In this document: positions 32,808 through 40,926 of the stretch, piece after piece | Layout of the letters: each line of letters opens with the position of its first letter | Position numbering within the stretch: position 1 is the stretch's first letter | Assembly (NCBI RefSeq): GCF_005938385.1 | Contig: NZ_VCRA01000003.1 | Span: 1 to 64,000 of the forward strand | Direction: 5' to 3' | DNA: 64,000 nucleotides | Source: Paenibacillus mesophilus | GTDB taxonomy: Bacteria > Bacillota > Bacilli > Paenibacillales > NBRC-103111 | The notes under the pieces: model-generated | What the model was told of the DNA's origin: nothing | What the model saw: only the letters and a program-made list of their open reading frames with translations | Databases searched by the model: none | Program-made: the position numbers and the translations under genes

Positions 32808-33716
32808 ATGGAATTCAGGCAGCTGCAATATGCGATTCAAATCGCCGCCGAAAAAAACTTCTCGCGGGCCGCGGAGAAGCTGCACATCGCGCAGCCTTCG
32901 CTTAGCCAGCAGCTGTCCAAGCTCGAGAAGGAGCTCGGGGTTTTGCTGTTTCACCGCAATACGAACTCGGTCGAGCTGACGCATGCAGGCGCTTTGTTCG
33001 TAGAGAAAGCTCAAAAAATCGTCGATATGATCGGTGAAATCCGGCAAGAAATGGACGATATATCCCAATTGCGCAAAGGCAGACTCATCATCGGAAGCAT
33101 GCCGATCACGGGAGCCCATATGCTGCCGATCGTCCTGCCCGTTTTTCGGGAGCGGTATCCCGAAATCGAAATCGTGCTCGTGGAGGAGACATCCGCCAAT
33201 TTGACGCAGTTGACCGCGGAAGGCAGAACGGACCTCAGCGTGCTGTCGCTGCCGCTGCTCGAGCATTCGCTAGAATACGAGCCGCTGGTCGAAGAAGAAA
33301 TCCGACTGGCCGTACCGCCCCATCATCCGTCCGCAAGCATCGCCGCCGACGACGGAACCGTAGACTTGGCCCAGTTCCGGGACGAACCTTTTATCGTGCT
33401 CAAAAAAGGGCAAGGACTTCGCCAAACCGCCATCGATTTTTGCTTGGACGCCGGATTCGCTCCGCGGATCGTATTCGAGAGCAGCAATATCGAAACGGTG
33501 CAGTCGCTCGTCGCGGCCGGAATGGGTGTCGCCTTTGTGCCCTCGATGGTTGAAAGAGGGAAATGGAGCGAATCGGCACCCGCCTATTTGTCTATCCGCA
33601 GCCGGCCGACGCGTACGCTGGTCATTGCCAGAAAAAAGGGCAGGTACGTATCGAAAGCGGCGGAAGCGTTTATCGCAACGATGCAGGAGCTCGTACGCGA
33701 CGGCGCAATTTCTTGA
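32808..33716 (+). CDS. LysR-family transcriptional regulator
   Basis: A 302-residue regulator with the N-terminal winged HTH MEFRQLQYAIQIAAEKNFSR ... AQPSLSQQLSKLEKELGVLLF and a periplasmic-binding-like effector domain from about residue 90 (GRLIIGSMPITGAHMLPIVL). It resembles the CynR/CysL side of the family, but the effector is unknown. The start at 32808 has GGGAGGAAAG upstream. It is divergent from the Gfo/Idh genes and 25 bases ahead of the PhnP-like hydrolase, so either could be its target. Confidence 0.9.
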   Translation: MEFRQLQYAIQIAAEKNFSRAAEKLHIAQPSLSQQLSKLEKELGVLLFHRNTNSVELTHAGALFVEKAQKIVDMIGEIRQEMDDISQLRKGRLIIGSMPITGAHMLPIVLPVFRERYPEIEIVLVEETSANLTQLTAEGRTDLSVLSLPLLEHSLEYEPLVEEEIRLAVPPHHPSASIAADDGTVDLAQFRDEPFIVLKKGQGLRQTAIDFCLDAGFAPRIVFESSNIETVQSLVAAGMGVAFVPSMVERGKWSESAPAYLSIRSRPTRTLVIARKKGRYVSKAAEAFIATMQELVRDGAIS

Positions 33717-33741
33717 TTTCGCGAAGAAAGGATCGACACGG

Positions 33742-34515
33742 ATGGATCAACTGACGTTTTTGGGTACGGGAGATTCGATGGGAGTGCCCCGGATGTACTG
33801 CAATTGTGCGGTTTGCGACGAGTCGCGCACGACGGGGCTCAACCGGAGATACCGTTCATCGGCGCTGCTGCGTACGGAGGAAGGAGAAATGCTGATCGAT
33901 TGCGGTCCCGACTGGGTGACGCAAATGGAGATGATCGGATTGCGGTCGCTGGAACGGGCATTGATCACGCATCCTCACCACGATCATATAGCGGGGTTGC
34001 CCGAATGGTTCGACGCTTGCCGCTGGACCAAAGGAAGAGGAGCGGCTTTCGCTCCGAACACCGTATTCGCAACAATCCGCAGGCAATATCCTTGGCTGGA
34101 GAAGCGTCTTTCTTATGTACCTAATGACGGCGGCATGGAATTCGGAGGGTGGCGGATATCGCCCTGGGAAGTTTGCCACGGCAAAAACGGCACGTCGTTC
34201 GCCTACCGCTTCGAGAAAAACGGCTATAGCTGGGCTTATTGTTCGGACGCGATTCAACTGACCGAGCAACAAAAAAAGCCGCTTCACGGCTTGAACATGC
34301 TGGTGCTCGGCACGAATTTTTACAAAGAAGACGCAAAACCCGAATCGCGTTCCGTATATGACATGACGGAGGCGTTCGAACTGCTGCTGGAAACGAAGCC
34401 TGAACGCGTCTATTTTACCCATATGTCGCACGGGGTCGACATCGGAGCCGGATACGCCCTTCCCGCAGGCGTCCAGCTCGCCCGCCACGGCATGACCGTA
34501 TCGCTGGGCACTTGA
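33742..34515 (+). CDS. PhnP-like metallo-beta-lactamase-fold phosphodiesterase
   Basis: A 257-residue metal-dependent hydrolase. FLGTGDSMGVP is followed by MYCNCAVC, the extra zinc-binding cysteine motif of PhnP (phosphoribosyl cyclic phosphate phosphodiesterase), and by HPHHDHIAGL, the HxHxDH metal site, with later GH-type ligands in FTHMSHG. PhnP belongs to phosphonate breakdown, but no phn gene is nearby, so a different cyclic phosphodiester substrate is possible. AAAGGA precedes the ATG at 33742; the frame stays open upstream into the LysR gene. Probably co-transcribed with that regulator. Confidence 0.8.
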   Translation: MDQLTFLGTGDSMGVPRMYCNCAVCDESRTTGLNRRYRSSALLRTEEGEMLIDCGPDWVTQMEMIGLRSLERALITHPHHDHIAGLPEWFDACRWTKGRGAAFAPNTVFATIRRQYPWLEKRLSYVPNDGGMEFGGWRISPWEVCHGKNGTSFAYRFEKNGYSWAYCSDAIQLTEQQKKPLHGLNMLVLGTNFYKEDAKPESRSVYDMTEAFELLLETKPERVYFTHMSHGVDIGAGYALPAGVQLARHGMTVSLGT

Positions 34516-34607
34516 CGCTACTTGCGGCAGTCGCTGCCAAGCACGTTCGTTCATCCCCGCTCCTCGGGAATCTTCGTCACCCCGGGGAGTTTGCCTACGA
34601 GCGGCAA

Positions 34608-35039
34608 TCAGCCTTCCGTGCCGCTTCTGCGTTCCGTACGGTAGCGATGGACGACGTTTCTCCACGCGAGATCGTGACGCTCCAACGATTTGATAAGCAG
34701 CTCGGCAGTCGCTATATTAGTCGCAACCGGTACACACTGCACATCGCACAGACGGAGCAGCGCCGTTACATCCGGTTCGTGAGCAAGGGCAACGAGCGGG
34801 TCGCGGAGGAAGATGACGGCGTCGATCTCGTTTTGCGCTACGAGCGCTCCGATTTGCTGGTCGCCCCCGAGCGGGCCGGACTTCAATTTCACGACACTGA
34901 TTTTGGCCTCTTCGGCGATCTTTTGTCCGGTCGAACCCGTTGCGAACAAGGTGTGCTGAACGAATACCTTCTCATAAGCGATAACGAGATTAACCAGTTC
35001 CGCTTTCTTAACATCATGCGCGATTAATGCGATATTCAT
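34608..35039 (-). CDS. mgsA: Methylglyoxal synthase
   Basis: A 143-residue enzyme that converts dihydroxyacetone phosphate to methylglyoxal and phosphate, a bypass of lower glycolysis used when sugar phosphates accumulate. The family blocks are all present: [30 protein letters not shown] with the catalytic aspartate, [10 protein letters not shown] and TNIATAE. It stands alone: convergent with the PhnP-like gene and preceded by an AT-rich promoter region. In Bacillus mgsA sits in the ypjD-dapB cluster; here it does not. Confidence 0.95.
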   Translation of the reverse strand: MNIALIAHDVKKAELVNLVIAYEKVFVQHTLFATGSTGQKIAEEAKISVVKLKSGPLGGDQQIGALVAQNEIDAVIFLRDPLVALAHEPDVTALLRLCDVQCVPVATNIATAELLIKSLERHDLAWRNVVHRYRTERRSGTEG

Positions 35040-35211
35040 AATGTTACCTCTCCCTTCATCCTCAACGATTAATGTAATAAATCATAACGCGTACTGTGCT
35101 TATGCTTGAATATTACATCATTTACAACATGAAATCAATACAAGATGTAAGATTATATAACATGATATTAAAATATTTTTTCAACCATCTCGTTTCGTGT
35201 AAGGAAATATA
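35040..35211. promoter_or_regulatory. AT-rich promoter region of mgsA
   Basis: Markedly richer in A and T than the surroundings. On the minus strand a TATGAT -10 with a weak TTCAAG -35 at 18-base spacing lies about 50 bases before mgsA. TTACATC (35113-35119) and GATGTAA (35144-35150) form an inverted pair further upstream. Confidence 0.35.
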
Positions 35212-35246
35212 ACAAAAATAGACCACCTCTAGTTCGAGGTAGCCTA
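35212..35246 (-). terminator. Terminator after the amidohydrolase unit
   Basis: TAGxCxACCTC pairs with GAGGTxGxCTA around a 6-base loop, followed on the minus strand by TTTTTG. Confidence 0.6.
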
Positions 35247-35283
35247 CTCAATTCCCATTATACAACATGCTTCACCGCGGCAA

Positions 35284-36048
35284 TCAGCCATTCTTTGTCA
35301 AAACTTTGGCGTTTTCCGCAAAAATGCCCTTCTTCGCCGTTTCGGGAATATCGACCCTATCGACGATACAAAACGAGCTTTTCAAACAATACAGCGGATG
35401 CTGCGAGCCGTATACGAGCTTCTCCGCGGGAATCAGCTTGAGCAGCTCCTCCAGAACGAACACTTTGTCCTTCAACCCGCACGTATCGAAGTAAAGGCGC
35501 GGCAGCTGATTCGCCGCTTCTTTCAGCGACACGATTTCGCCAAACCGGATGTTCAGCACGACAATGTCCAGATCCGGCTGACCGGACACGAATTTGCCTA
35601 GCGAGGCGACGTCGAGCGGCTTCGGTTTCATCAAATAATCGAGGCGCTCGTCTTCCATCCGCTTCGTCACGAACAACGGAAGCCCATGCCGCTTCAGCTC
35701 CCGGCACAGCTCGGCCACCGGTTCGTCATTCAGATCGTAATCGTGATAAGTCGGATAAATCCGTACCCCGCGTATGTCGAATCGGCTCAATCCGTCCTCG
35801 ATATCCCGCTGCCATCCCGGCAGTGTCGGATTCACCGTCAAAACATGCTTATATTCCGTACCGCCGATCAAGGCATGGAGCTCCTCGTCGCCTTCGAACG
35901 GGTCATTGTAGAAAATGCTGTTCAGCGAAGCGACATACCCGCCGGTAATGCCGTTCTCGCGGTGAACGCGCCGGAGATCGTCCAGCGTATTTTTGCGTAT
36001 TTTCCGAAACGGCCAGTGGCCGAGCAGAGCGTTTACATCGGTGTACAT
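35284..36048 (-). CDS. Amidohydrolase-family protein (TIM barrel), function unknown
   Basis: A 254-residue protein that begins MYTDVNALLGHWPFRK and has GVRIYPTYHDYDLND, then LPRLYFDTCGLKDK and EKLVYGSQHPLY, the order of beta-strand ends seen in the Amidohydrolase_2 group. The N-terminal HxH metal pair of that group is replaced by DVNALLGHW, so metal binding and catalysis may be altered. It is the last of three co-directional genes, 33 bases after a second family member with an intact metal site. The two may form a pair in which only one is catalytic. Confidence 0.72.
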   Translation of the reverse strand: MYTDVNALLGHWPFRKIRKNTLDDLRRVHRENGITGGYVASLNSIFYNDPFEGDEELHALIGGTEYKHVLTVNPTLPGWQRDIEDGLSRFDIRGVRIYPTYHDYDLNDEPVAELCRELKRHGLPLFVTKRMEDERLDYLMKPKPLDVASLGKFVSGQPDLDIVVLNIRFGEIVSLKEAANQLPRLYFDTCGLKDKVFVLEELLKLIPAEKLVYGSQHPLYCLKSSFCIVDRVDIPETAKKGIFAENAKVLTKNG

Positions 36049-36081
36049 CGGTTCCCCTCCTCGAGCTCCGTCGCGCCTCGC

Positions 36082-36831
36082 TTACCCAACCTTATAGTTC
36101 GGATCGAACAACTCCAGCGCGTTTTTGTAATAGATCCGTTCTTTCTCCTCCGGCGATAGATCCGCTTCCTCCACCTGGCCGAAATTGACCAAGTACGTAA
36201 TCGGCATATCGGAACCGAATACGATTCGGTCGACGCCTACCCGCTCTACCGCATAATCGACGTCGTCGCGGCGAAACGGAGTTCCCGAGAAGTCGTGCCA
36301 TACGTTGCGGCAGCCGCGGACCGCCTTGATCCCGTGGTAGCAATTTCCTCCGAAATGGGCCATCAACAGCTTCGCATTCGGGTAGCGATTCGCCAGATTG
36401 GCGACCTGGGGACCCGTAGTCTCATATTTCAACTGTCCGACCGCTTTATGAAACGAATGGATCAAGATCGGAATATTGGCCTCGATACAAGTCTCGACGA
36501 GCGGAAACACGCGCGGGTCGTCGCAAAAGGTCGCCACCCACAGCTTCATTCCGTTCATCCCGTACGTTTCGATCCCGCGCTTCAATACGTCGAGCGCATT
36601 GGCATGAGCCGGATTGACGTAGCAATAACCGCTGACCAGGTCCGGCTTTTCCTTCATAAAACGGTATACGTCCGCATTCAGACTGGCGACTTCCGCCTCG
36701 TCCGAATAGTGCGATTTCAGCCCAGACACATGCAGCTTCGCTATTCCGAACATGTCGCAAGCACGGAGCAATTCGCGGGTACTGCCTTCGTAATCGCCGC
36801 CCCAAATATGGGTATGCACGTCTATGATCAT
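36082..36831 (-). CDS. Amidohydrolase-family metal-dependent hydrolase
   Basis: A 249-residue Amidohydrolase_2-type TIM-barrel enzyme. The metal site is complete: HTH at MIIDVHTHIWGG, lysine in MKLWVAT, histidines in PILIHSFHK and LLMAHFGGN, and aspartate in RIVFGSDMPI. Members of this group hydrolyse or decarboxylate carboxylic acids and lactones. It lies between a class III aminotransferase and a second amidohydrolase, 33-39 bases apart, which suggests a small catabolic operon; the substrate cannot be named. Confidence 0.82.
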   Translation of the reverse strand: MIIDVHTHIWGGDYEGSTRELLRACDMFGIAKLHVSGLKSHYSDEAEVASLNADVYRFMKEKPDLVSGYCYVNPAHANALDVLKRGIETYGMNGMKLWVATFCDDPRVFPLVETCIEANIPILIHSFHKAVGQLKYETTGPQVANLANRYPNAKLLMAHFGGNCYHGIKAVRGCRNVWHDFSGTPFRRDDVDYAVERVGVDRIVFGSDMPITYLVNFGQVEEADLSPEEKERIYYKNALELFDPNYKVG

Positions 36832-36870
36832 GTCTTACCCCGCTTTCCGCTATTCTTGATGAGTATGCTT

Positions 36871-38103
36871 CTAAACCGCAATCTCTTTGCAAGCGCGCTC
36901 CAAACGCTCCAACGCTTCGGCGATGTCTTCATCCTTATGGCTGAAGTTGACATAGGAGACATTATACAGTGAGACTCCGTTGCGGTAAGCCGCCCGGAAA
37001 AACGATTCCCTGACGGCAGCACTTCCTCCGTCCTTCAGCGTAAAGGTCGGACACGGCCAAAAGCCTTTCAGTTCGAGCGGAATGCCGTTCTCCGAGAAAA
37101 TGGCGTTTAAGTCTCCCCACAGCTTCTCCCCTTGCCTCCACAAGTGTCCGACAACGTCTTGATCTTTGTAGACGGCCAGAGTCGCTTTCGATGCGGCTAG
37201 CGAAAGCGTTTCCCCGCCGAACGTGCTGGAGATGACGGCGCCGCCCCGGTTGCATGCGGCCATTACTTCCTTGCTCCCTACATACGCGGACAGCGGCATG
37301 CCGTTGGCAATGCCTTTGCTGAACACGGCCAAGTCCGGGTTGACGCCGAAATATTGCTGCACCCCGCCGATCGCGACCCGGAAGCCCGTTACGATCTCGT
37401 CATAGATCATCAGCACCCCATGCTTGCGGGTCAACTCCCGGACAGCCGGGTAAAACGTTTCGCCTTTGGCCATTCCCGCATAGTCGGCCGCGATGACGAC
37501 AGCCGCTATCTCTCCCCCGCAATGGTCGAACCAGCGCTCCAGCGAGGCGAGATCGTTCCAGCCTACGGCGTGATGCAGCCCGCCGAGAGCGGACGGCACG
37601 CCGGGGACGCCTTTCCCCGATGCTTGTTGGCCCGGCAGCGATTGGCCGCCTCCCGCCAAGGCGTTCAGCCAGCCGTTGTAGCCGATCTGCACGATACGGT
37701 CGCGCCCCGTGTAAGTCCGGGCAATCCGAATAACCGCAGCGAGCGCCTCCCCGCCTGTCTTCAGAAAGCGTGCCTGCTCGGCGCAAGGAATAAGCTCGCA
37801 CAGCTGCTCCGCCACCTCGGCTTCCAGCGGGTGAGCGTGGCCGAATATAATTCCGTTCGCGAGCTGCCGGCGAATGGCGTCATCGACGTCCGGAAATTGA
37901 TAGCCTAGCGTAATCGGACCGAGGCCGTTGCGGAAATCGATAAATTCGTTGCCGTCGGCGTCCCATACCCGGCAGCCTTTTCCTTTTACAATAACGGCGG
38001 GCTCTTCGGGCAGCAGCGTCGGCGCCTTCGAGCAGGTGCTCGAGCCCCAAGGAATCGCCTTCTCTAGACGCTCATGCCATTGCACGGACGATGTCATATG
38101 CAT
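36871..38103 (-). CDS. Class III aminotransferase (glutamate-1-semialdehyde aminomutase-like)
   Basis: A 410-residue PLP enzyme. GKGCRVWDADGNEFIDFRNGLGP is the typical start, VxFLKTGGEALAAVIRIAR replaces the usual GSEA loop, LMIYDEIVTGFR holds the PLP aspartate, and FSKGIANGMPLSA the lysine. The likeness to HemL reflects the fold; the neighbours (two amidohydrolases) and the absence of heme genes argue for an amino-sugar or beta-amino-acid substrate instead. Two ATGs (38103 and 38097) follow GGGGGA; the second has the better spacing. Probably the first gene of the three-gene unit. Confidence 0.85.
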   Translation of the reverse strand: MHMTSSVQWHERLEKAIPWGSSTCSKAPTLLPEEPAVIVKGKGCRVWDADGNEFIDFRNGLGPITLGYQFPDVDDAIRRQLANGIIFGHAHPLEAEVAEQLCELIPCAEQARFLKTGGEALAAVIRIARTYTGRDRIVQIGYNGWLNALAGGGQSLPGQQASGKGVPGVPSALGGLHHAVGWNDLASLERWFDHCGGEIAAVVIAADYAGMAKGETFYPAVRELTRKHGVLMIYDEIVTGFRVAIGGVQQYFGVNPDLAVFSKGIANGMPLSAYVGSKEVMAACNRGGAVISSTFGGETLSLAASKATLAVYKDQDVVGHLWRQGEKLWGDLNAIFSENGIPLELKGFWPCPTFTLKDGGSAAVRESFFRAAYRNGVSLYNVSYVNFSHKDEDIAEALERLERACKEIAV

Positions 38104-38316
38104 GATTCCCCCATCGATACATATTTATATACATGTTTCCAACCTGTCTATTATTACATCATATCCGGAGGTTCAAGGCAAGAAAAAGATTTGCCGGAAA
38201 TGGCCGATAGCGGCATCATCCCCCGCGATTTCGTGCCGATTGCGGTTATTTTCGCAGTTGTCGAGAGTATTGGTAGAAGCGGCTCTGTTAGAGGCTGAAA
38301 TAAGGGCGACTTCGCA

Positions 38317-38344
38317 GAAAAAGGCGCCTGCTTGCGCAGACGCC
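38317..38344 (-). terminator. Terminator after mtnU
   Basis: GGCG-x-CTGC pairs with GCAG-x-CGCC around a 4-base loop, followed on the minus strand by TTTTTCTGC. The rest of the 38104-38356 gap shows no gene. Confidence 0.7.
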
Positions 38345-38356
38345 GGACTTGACCTC

Positions 38357-39157
38357 TCAATATAACTCGGGGCGCCGATCCGCGAACACCGGAATGGTCG
38401 ACCGCACCTTGTCCACGACCTTCAAATCTATGGCGGCCGTCAAAATTTTCTCCGTCTCGTCGCCTTCCGCAACGATTTCCCCCCACGGGTCGATGACCAT
38501 CGAGTGTCCGAAAAACGACGTCGTTCCGCTCGTCCCTACCCGGTTGCAAGCCACGACGTACATCTGGTTCTCGATCGCTCTTGCCGTCAGAAGCGTTCGC
38601 CAATGGTGCAGCCGGGGATGCGGCCATTCGGCGGGGACGAACATCAGCTTGGCTCCGCCGAGAGCAAGCTTCCGGGTCAGCTCGGGAAAACGAATATCGT
38701 AGCAAATCATCATTCCGGCCGGAATGCCGTCTACGTCCATCAGCCCGATTTTGTCACCGGCGTGCAAATATTTCTCTTCATCCATTAGGCGGAACAGATG
38801 GATTTTCGAATAATCGGCCGTACGGTTGCCGTCCCGGTCAAAAGCGAATATCGTATTGCGGACCTGATCGCCGGCCAGCTCCGAGACGGAACCCGCGATG
38901 ACGTTCACGCGGTGCTTGCGGCAAAAGCCGGACACAAACTCGGCCGTCCGCTCCCCGCTCCGGTCCGCGATATCGCGGATGCGATCCAGCGCGTAGCCCG
39001 TATTCCACATCTCCGGAAACAGGATGACGTCCGGCTTAATCTCGGCCCGTACAGCCTCCTCCATCATTTCCGACAGCTTGGCGAAATTGGCATCCGGCTC
39101 TCCTATGGCGATGTCCATTTGCAGCAGAGCGATGTTCAATTGTTGTTGATCGGACAT
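38357..39157 (-). CDS. mtnU: Nitrilase-superfamily carbon-nitrogen hydrolase, omega-amidase type
   Basis: A 266-residue amidase with the Glu-Lys-Cys triad of the nitrilase superfamily: glutamate in LFPEMWNTGY, lysine in YSKIHLFRLM and cysteine in MMICYDIRFPE. In Bacillus the methionine-salvage gene mtnU (ykrU) belongs to this group; it is thought to deaminate the alpha-ketoglutaramate left by the MtnE transaminase. Here it is divergent from an MtnE-like gene, which supports that role. The ATG at 39157 is chosen (AAGGAG 11 bases upstream); a GTG at 39169 overlaps the ribosome binding site. Confidence 0.82.
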   Translation of the reverse strand: MSDQQQLNIALLQMDIAIGEPDANFAKLSEMMEEAVRAEIKPDVILFPEMWNTGYALDRIRDIADRSGERTAEFVSGFCRKHRVNVIAGSVSELAGDQVRNTIFAFDRDGNRTADYSKIHLFRLMDEEKYLHAGDKIGLMDVDGIPAGMMICYDIRFPELTRKLALGGAKLMFVPAEWPHPRLHHWRTLLTARAIENQMYVVACNRVGTSGTTSFFGHSMVIDPWGEIVAEGDETEKILTAAIDLKVVDKVRSTIPVFADRRPELY

Positions 39158-39204
39158 GTTCGGTTTCACTCCTTCTATAATCTGGCTCCGGTAAGCTTTC
39201 TATT

Positions 39205-39233
39205 ATTTTAGTCGATCGGGCGCCGATGAGCAA
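39205..39233 (-). promoter_or_regulatory. Probable sigma-A promoter of mtnU
   Basis: On the minus strand TTGCTC, 17 bases, TAAAAT, placed 48 bases before the start codon. Confidence 0.5.
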
Positions 39234-39286
39234 CGAGCAGGCCGCCACGTCGTTAACCGTATCGGCCGCAAGCCGATGAAAAAGAG

Positions 39287-39315
39287 TTGGAAATGAGGCT
39301 CCGGACGGGTATAAT
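39287..39315 (+). promoter_or_regulatory. Sigma-A promoter of mtnE
   Basis: TTGGAA, 17 bases, TATAAT: a near-consensus promoter 46 bases before the mtnE start. No SAM riboswitch fits in the remaining short leader. Confidence 0.8.
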
Positions 39316-39361
39316 CAGAGATATCGCCCAACTATAAGTCTACCATTCGGAGTGAAATAGG

Positions 39362-40564
39362 ATGAATTTACCCGCCAACACGACTTCCGCTTTTCCGATC
39401 GAAGCGGCCGACCGGCTTAAACGGCTGCCGACACAATTTTTTGCCTCTCTTGTCAGCAAAGTGAACCGGCAAATCGCTCTCGGGCACGATGTGATCAACC
39501 TCGGCCAAGGCAATCCCGACCAACCAACTCCCGCGCACATCGTAACCGCCCTGCAGGAGGCGGCGCCGGATGCGAAATATCACAAATATTCCCCGTTCAG
39601 CGGGTACGGTTTTCTGAAGGAAGCGATCGCCAAGCGCTACCTCGAAGATTACGGCGTGCAGCTCGATCCGGAAACCGAGGTCGCCATTCTGTTCGGCGGC
39701 AAGACGGGACTGGTCGAAATCAGCCAATGCTTGTTGAACGCCGGTGACGTCTGCCTCGTGCCGGACCCGGGCTATCCCGACTACTGGTCGGGCGTGGAAT
39801 TGGCCGGCGGCCGCATGGCGTTTATGCCGCTGCGGGAAGGCAACGATTTTCTTCCCGACTACTCCGCCTTGTCGCCGGACGATGTGAACAAGGCGAAGCT
39901 GATGTTCATCAATTATCCGAACAATCCGACCGCCGCTTGCGCACCGGCCTCCTTCTACGACGATACGATCCGGTTTGCGGCGAAGAACGGCATCGTCGTG
40001 GCGAGCGACTTCGCCTACGGCGCCATCGGCTTTGACGGCAAACGGCCGGTCAGCTTCCTCGAACGGCCGGGAGCCAAAGAAGTCGGCGTCGAATTTTATA
40101 CGCTGTCGAAAACGTACAATATGGCCGGCTGGCGCGTAGGCTTTGCGCTAGGCAACGCCGAAGTCGTGAGACTGATCAATTTGATCCAGGATCATTACTA
40201 TGTAAGTCTGTTCGGGGGGATCCAGGCCGCCGCCGCGCACGCTTTGACCGCTCCGCAAGACTGCGTGCGGCAGCTGAATGCCGTGTACGAGAGCCGGCGC
40301 AACGCGCTGTTCGGCGCTTTGGCCCGGATCGGCTGGGAGGCGAAGCCTTCCGAAGGCTCCTTCTTCGCTTGGCTGCCTGTGCCGAAGCGGTACACCTCGG
40401 CCGAATTTGCCGACCTGCTGCTGAACGAAGCTCACGTGATGGTCGCTCCGGGAATCGGCTTCGGCACGCATGGAGAAGGCTATGTGCGCGTCGGCCTGCT
40501 CTCGTCCGAGGAACGGCTCGAAGAAGCGGTTCGGCGAATCGGCGCGCTGAATTTGTTCGGTTGA
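39362..40564 (+). CDS. mtnE: PLP aminotransferase, probable methionine-salvage MtnE
   Basis: A 400-residue fold-type I aminotransferase. INLGQGNPDQPTP, the KYSPFSGYGFLKEAIAKRY segment, FINYPNNPTAA, the PLP-aspartate in VASDFAYGAIGFDG, and SKTYNMAGWRVGF with the Schiff-base lysine all fit. MtnE transfers an amino group to 4-methylthio-2-oxobutanoate, the last step of methionine salvage. The name rests on context: divergent mtnU on one side and mtnW-X-B downstream. Without these it would be just class I/II aminotransferase. It has its own promoter and is separated from proB by the T-box leader. Confidence 0.82.
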   Translation: MNLPANTTSAFPIEAADRLKRLPTQFFASLVSKVNRQIALGHDVINLGQGNPDQPTPAHIVTALQEAAPDAKYHKYSPFSGYGFLKEAIAKRYLEDYGVQLDPETEVAILFGGKTGLVEISQCLLNAGDVCLVPDPGYPDYWSGVELAGGRMAFMPLREGNDFLPDYSALSPDDVNKAKLMFINYPNNPTAACAPASFYDDTIRFAAKNGIVVASDFAYGAIGFDGKRPVSFLERPGAKEVGVEFYTLSKTYNMAGWRVGFALGNAEVVRLINLIQDHYYVSLFGGIQAAAAHALTAPQDCVRQLNAVYESRRNALFGALARIGWEAKPSEGSFFAWLPVPKRYTSAEFADLLLNEAHVMVAPGIGFGTHGEGYVRVGLLSSEERLEEAVRRIGALNLFG

Positions 40565-40583
40565 GGATATTGCGCCGAAATTC

Positions 40584-40612
40584 TTTACAAACGGCAGCCG
40601 GAGTGATATTCT
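40584..40612 (+). promoter_or_regulatory. Sigma-A promoter of the T-box leader and pro-mtn operon
   Basis: TTTACA, 17 bases, TATTCT, giving a start near 40619, just ahead of the T-box stem I sequence. Confidence 0.7.
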
Positions 40613-40618
40613 ATTTAG

Positions 40619-40872
40619 TAACATTTCGAACATAACGTGATGACGGGACCAGTAGGAAAAATGCCCACACGCCCAGAGAGTAAATTTCGAAGGCTGCGAA
40701 AATTTACCGTGATGGCTTTGCCGAAACCCACCCCCGAACGGTCAACGACGAGTTGAACAGCTCCCTGCTGTTATCAGGGAACGAAGATGACGATCCGCTT
40801 GCAAAGGGACCGTCAATTAAGGTGGTACCGCGGAAGCCGACTTTCGTCCTTAACAGGATGGGAGTCTTTTTG
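40619..40872 (+). promoter_or_regulatory. T-box leader, probably proline-tRNA responsive
   Basis: The T-box AAGGTGGTACCGCGG is at 40819-40833. It is followed by a terminator hairpin (40839-40864; CGTCCT...AGGATG core) and TTTTTGTTTTT. Stem I features are visible upstream: ACCAGTAGGAA, AGAGAG at 40677-40682, and an apical stem GTAAATTT/AAATTTAC around a GGCTGCG loop. A specifier of CCN type can lie in the CCCACCCCC stretch near 40730; I infer proline because the downstream genes make proline and charge tRNA-Pro. Uncharged tRNA would favour the antiterminator. Confidence 0.85.
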
Positions 40873-40926
40873 TTTTTCCCCGCGAATCGCCGCCGTCAAA
40901 ACGATAGAGCAAGGTGGGACACCAGT

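Noticed and set aside
32545..32979. Open frame in the gap before the LysR gene
   Set aside because: Overlaps the LysR HTH in another frame, has no Shine-Dalgarno and no domain.
36871..38103. Glutamate-1-semialdehyde aminomutase (hemL)
   Set aside because: The fold is that of HemL, but no heme genes are adjacent and the loop LKTGGEA differs, so a general class III aminotransferase call is safer.
39158..39361. SAM riboswitch between mtnU and mtnE
   Set aside because: The interval is short, a near-consensus promoter sits 46 bases before mtnE, and no S-box core sequence is visible.
40753..40926. N-terminal extension of ProB upstream of 40927
   Set aside because: This part is the T-box and its terminator; the good ribosome binding site and the conserved kinase start are at 40927.
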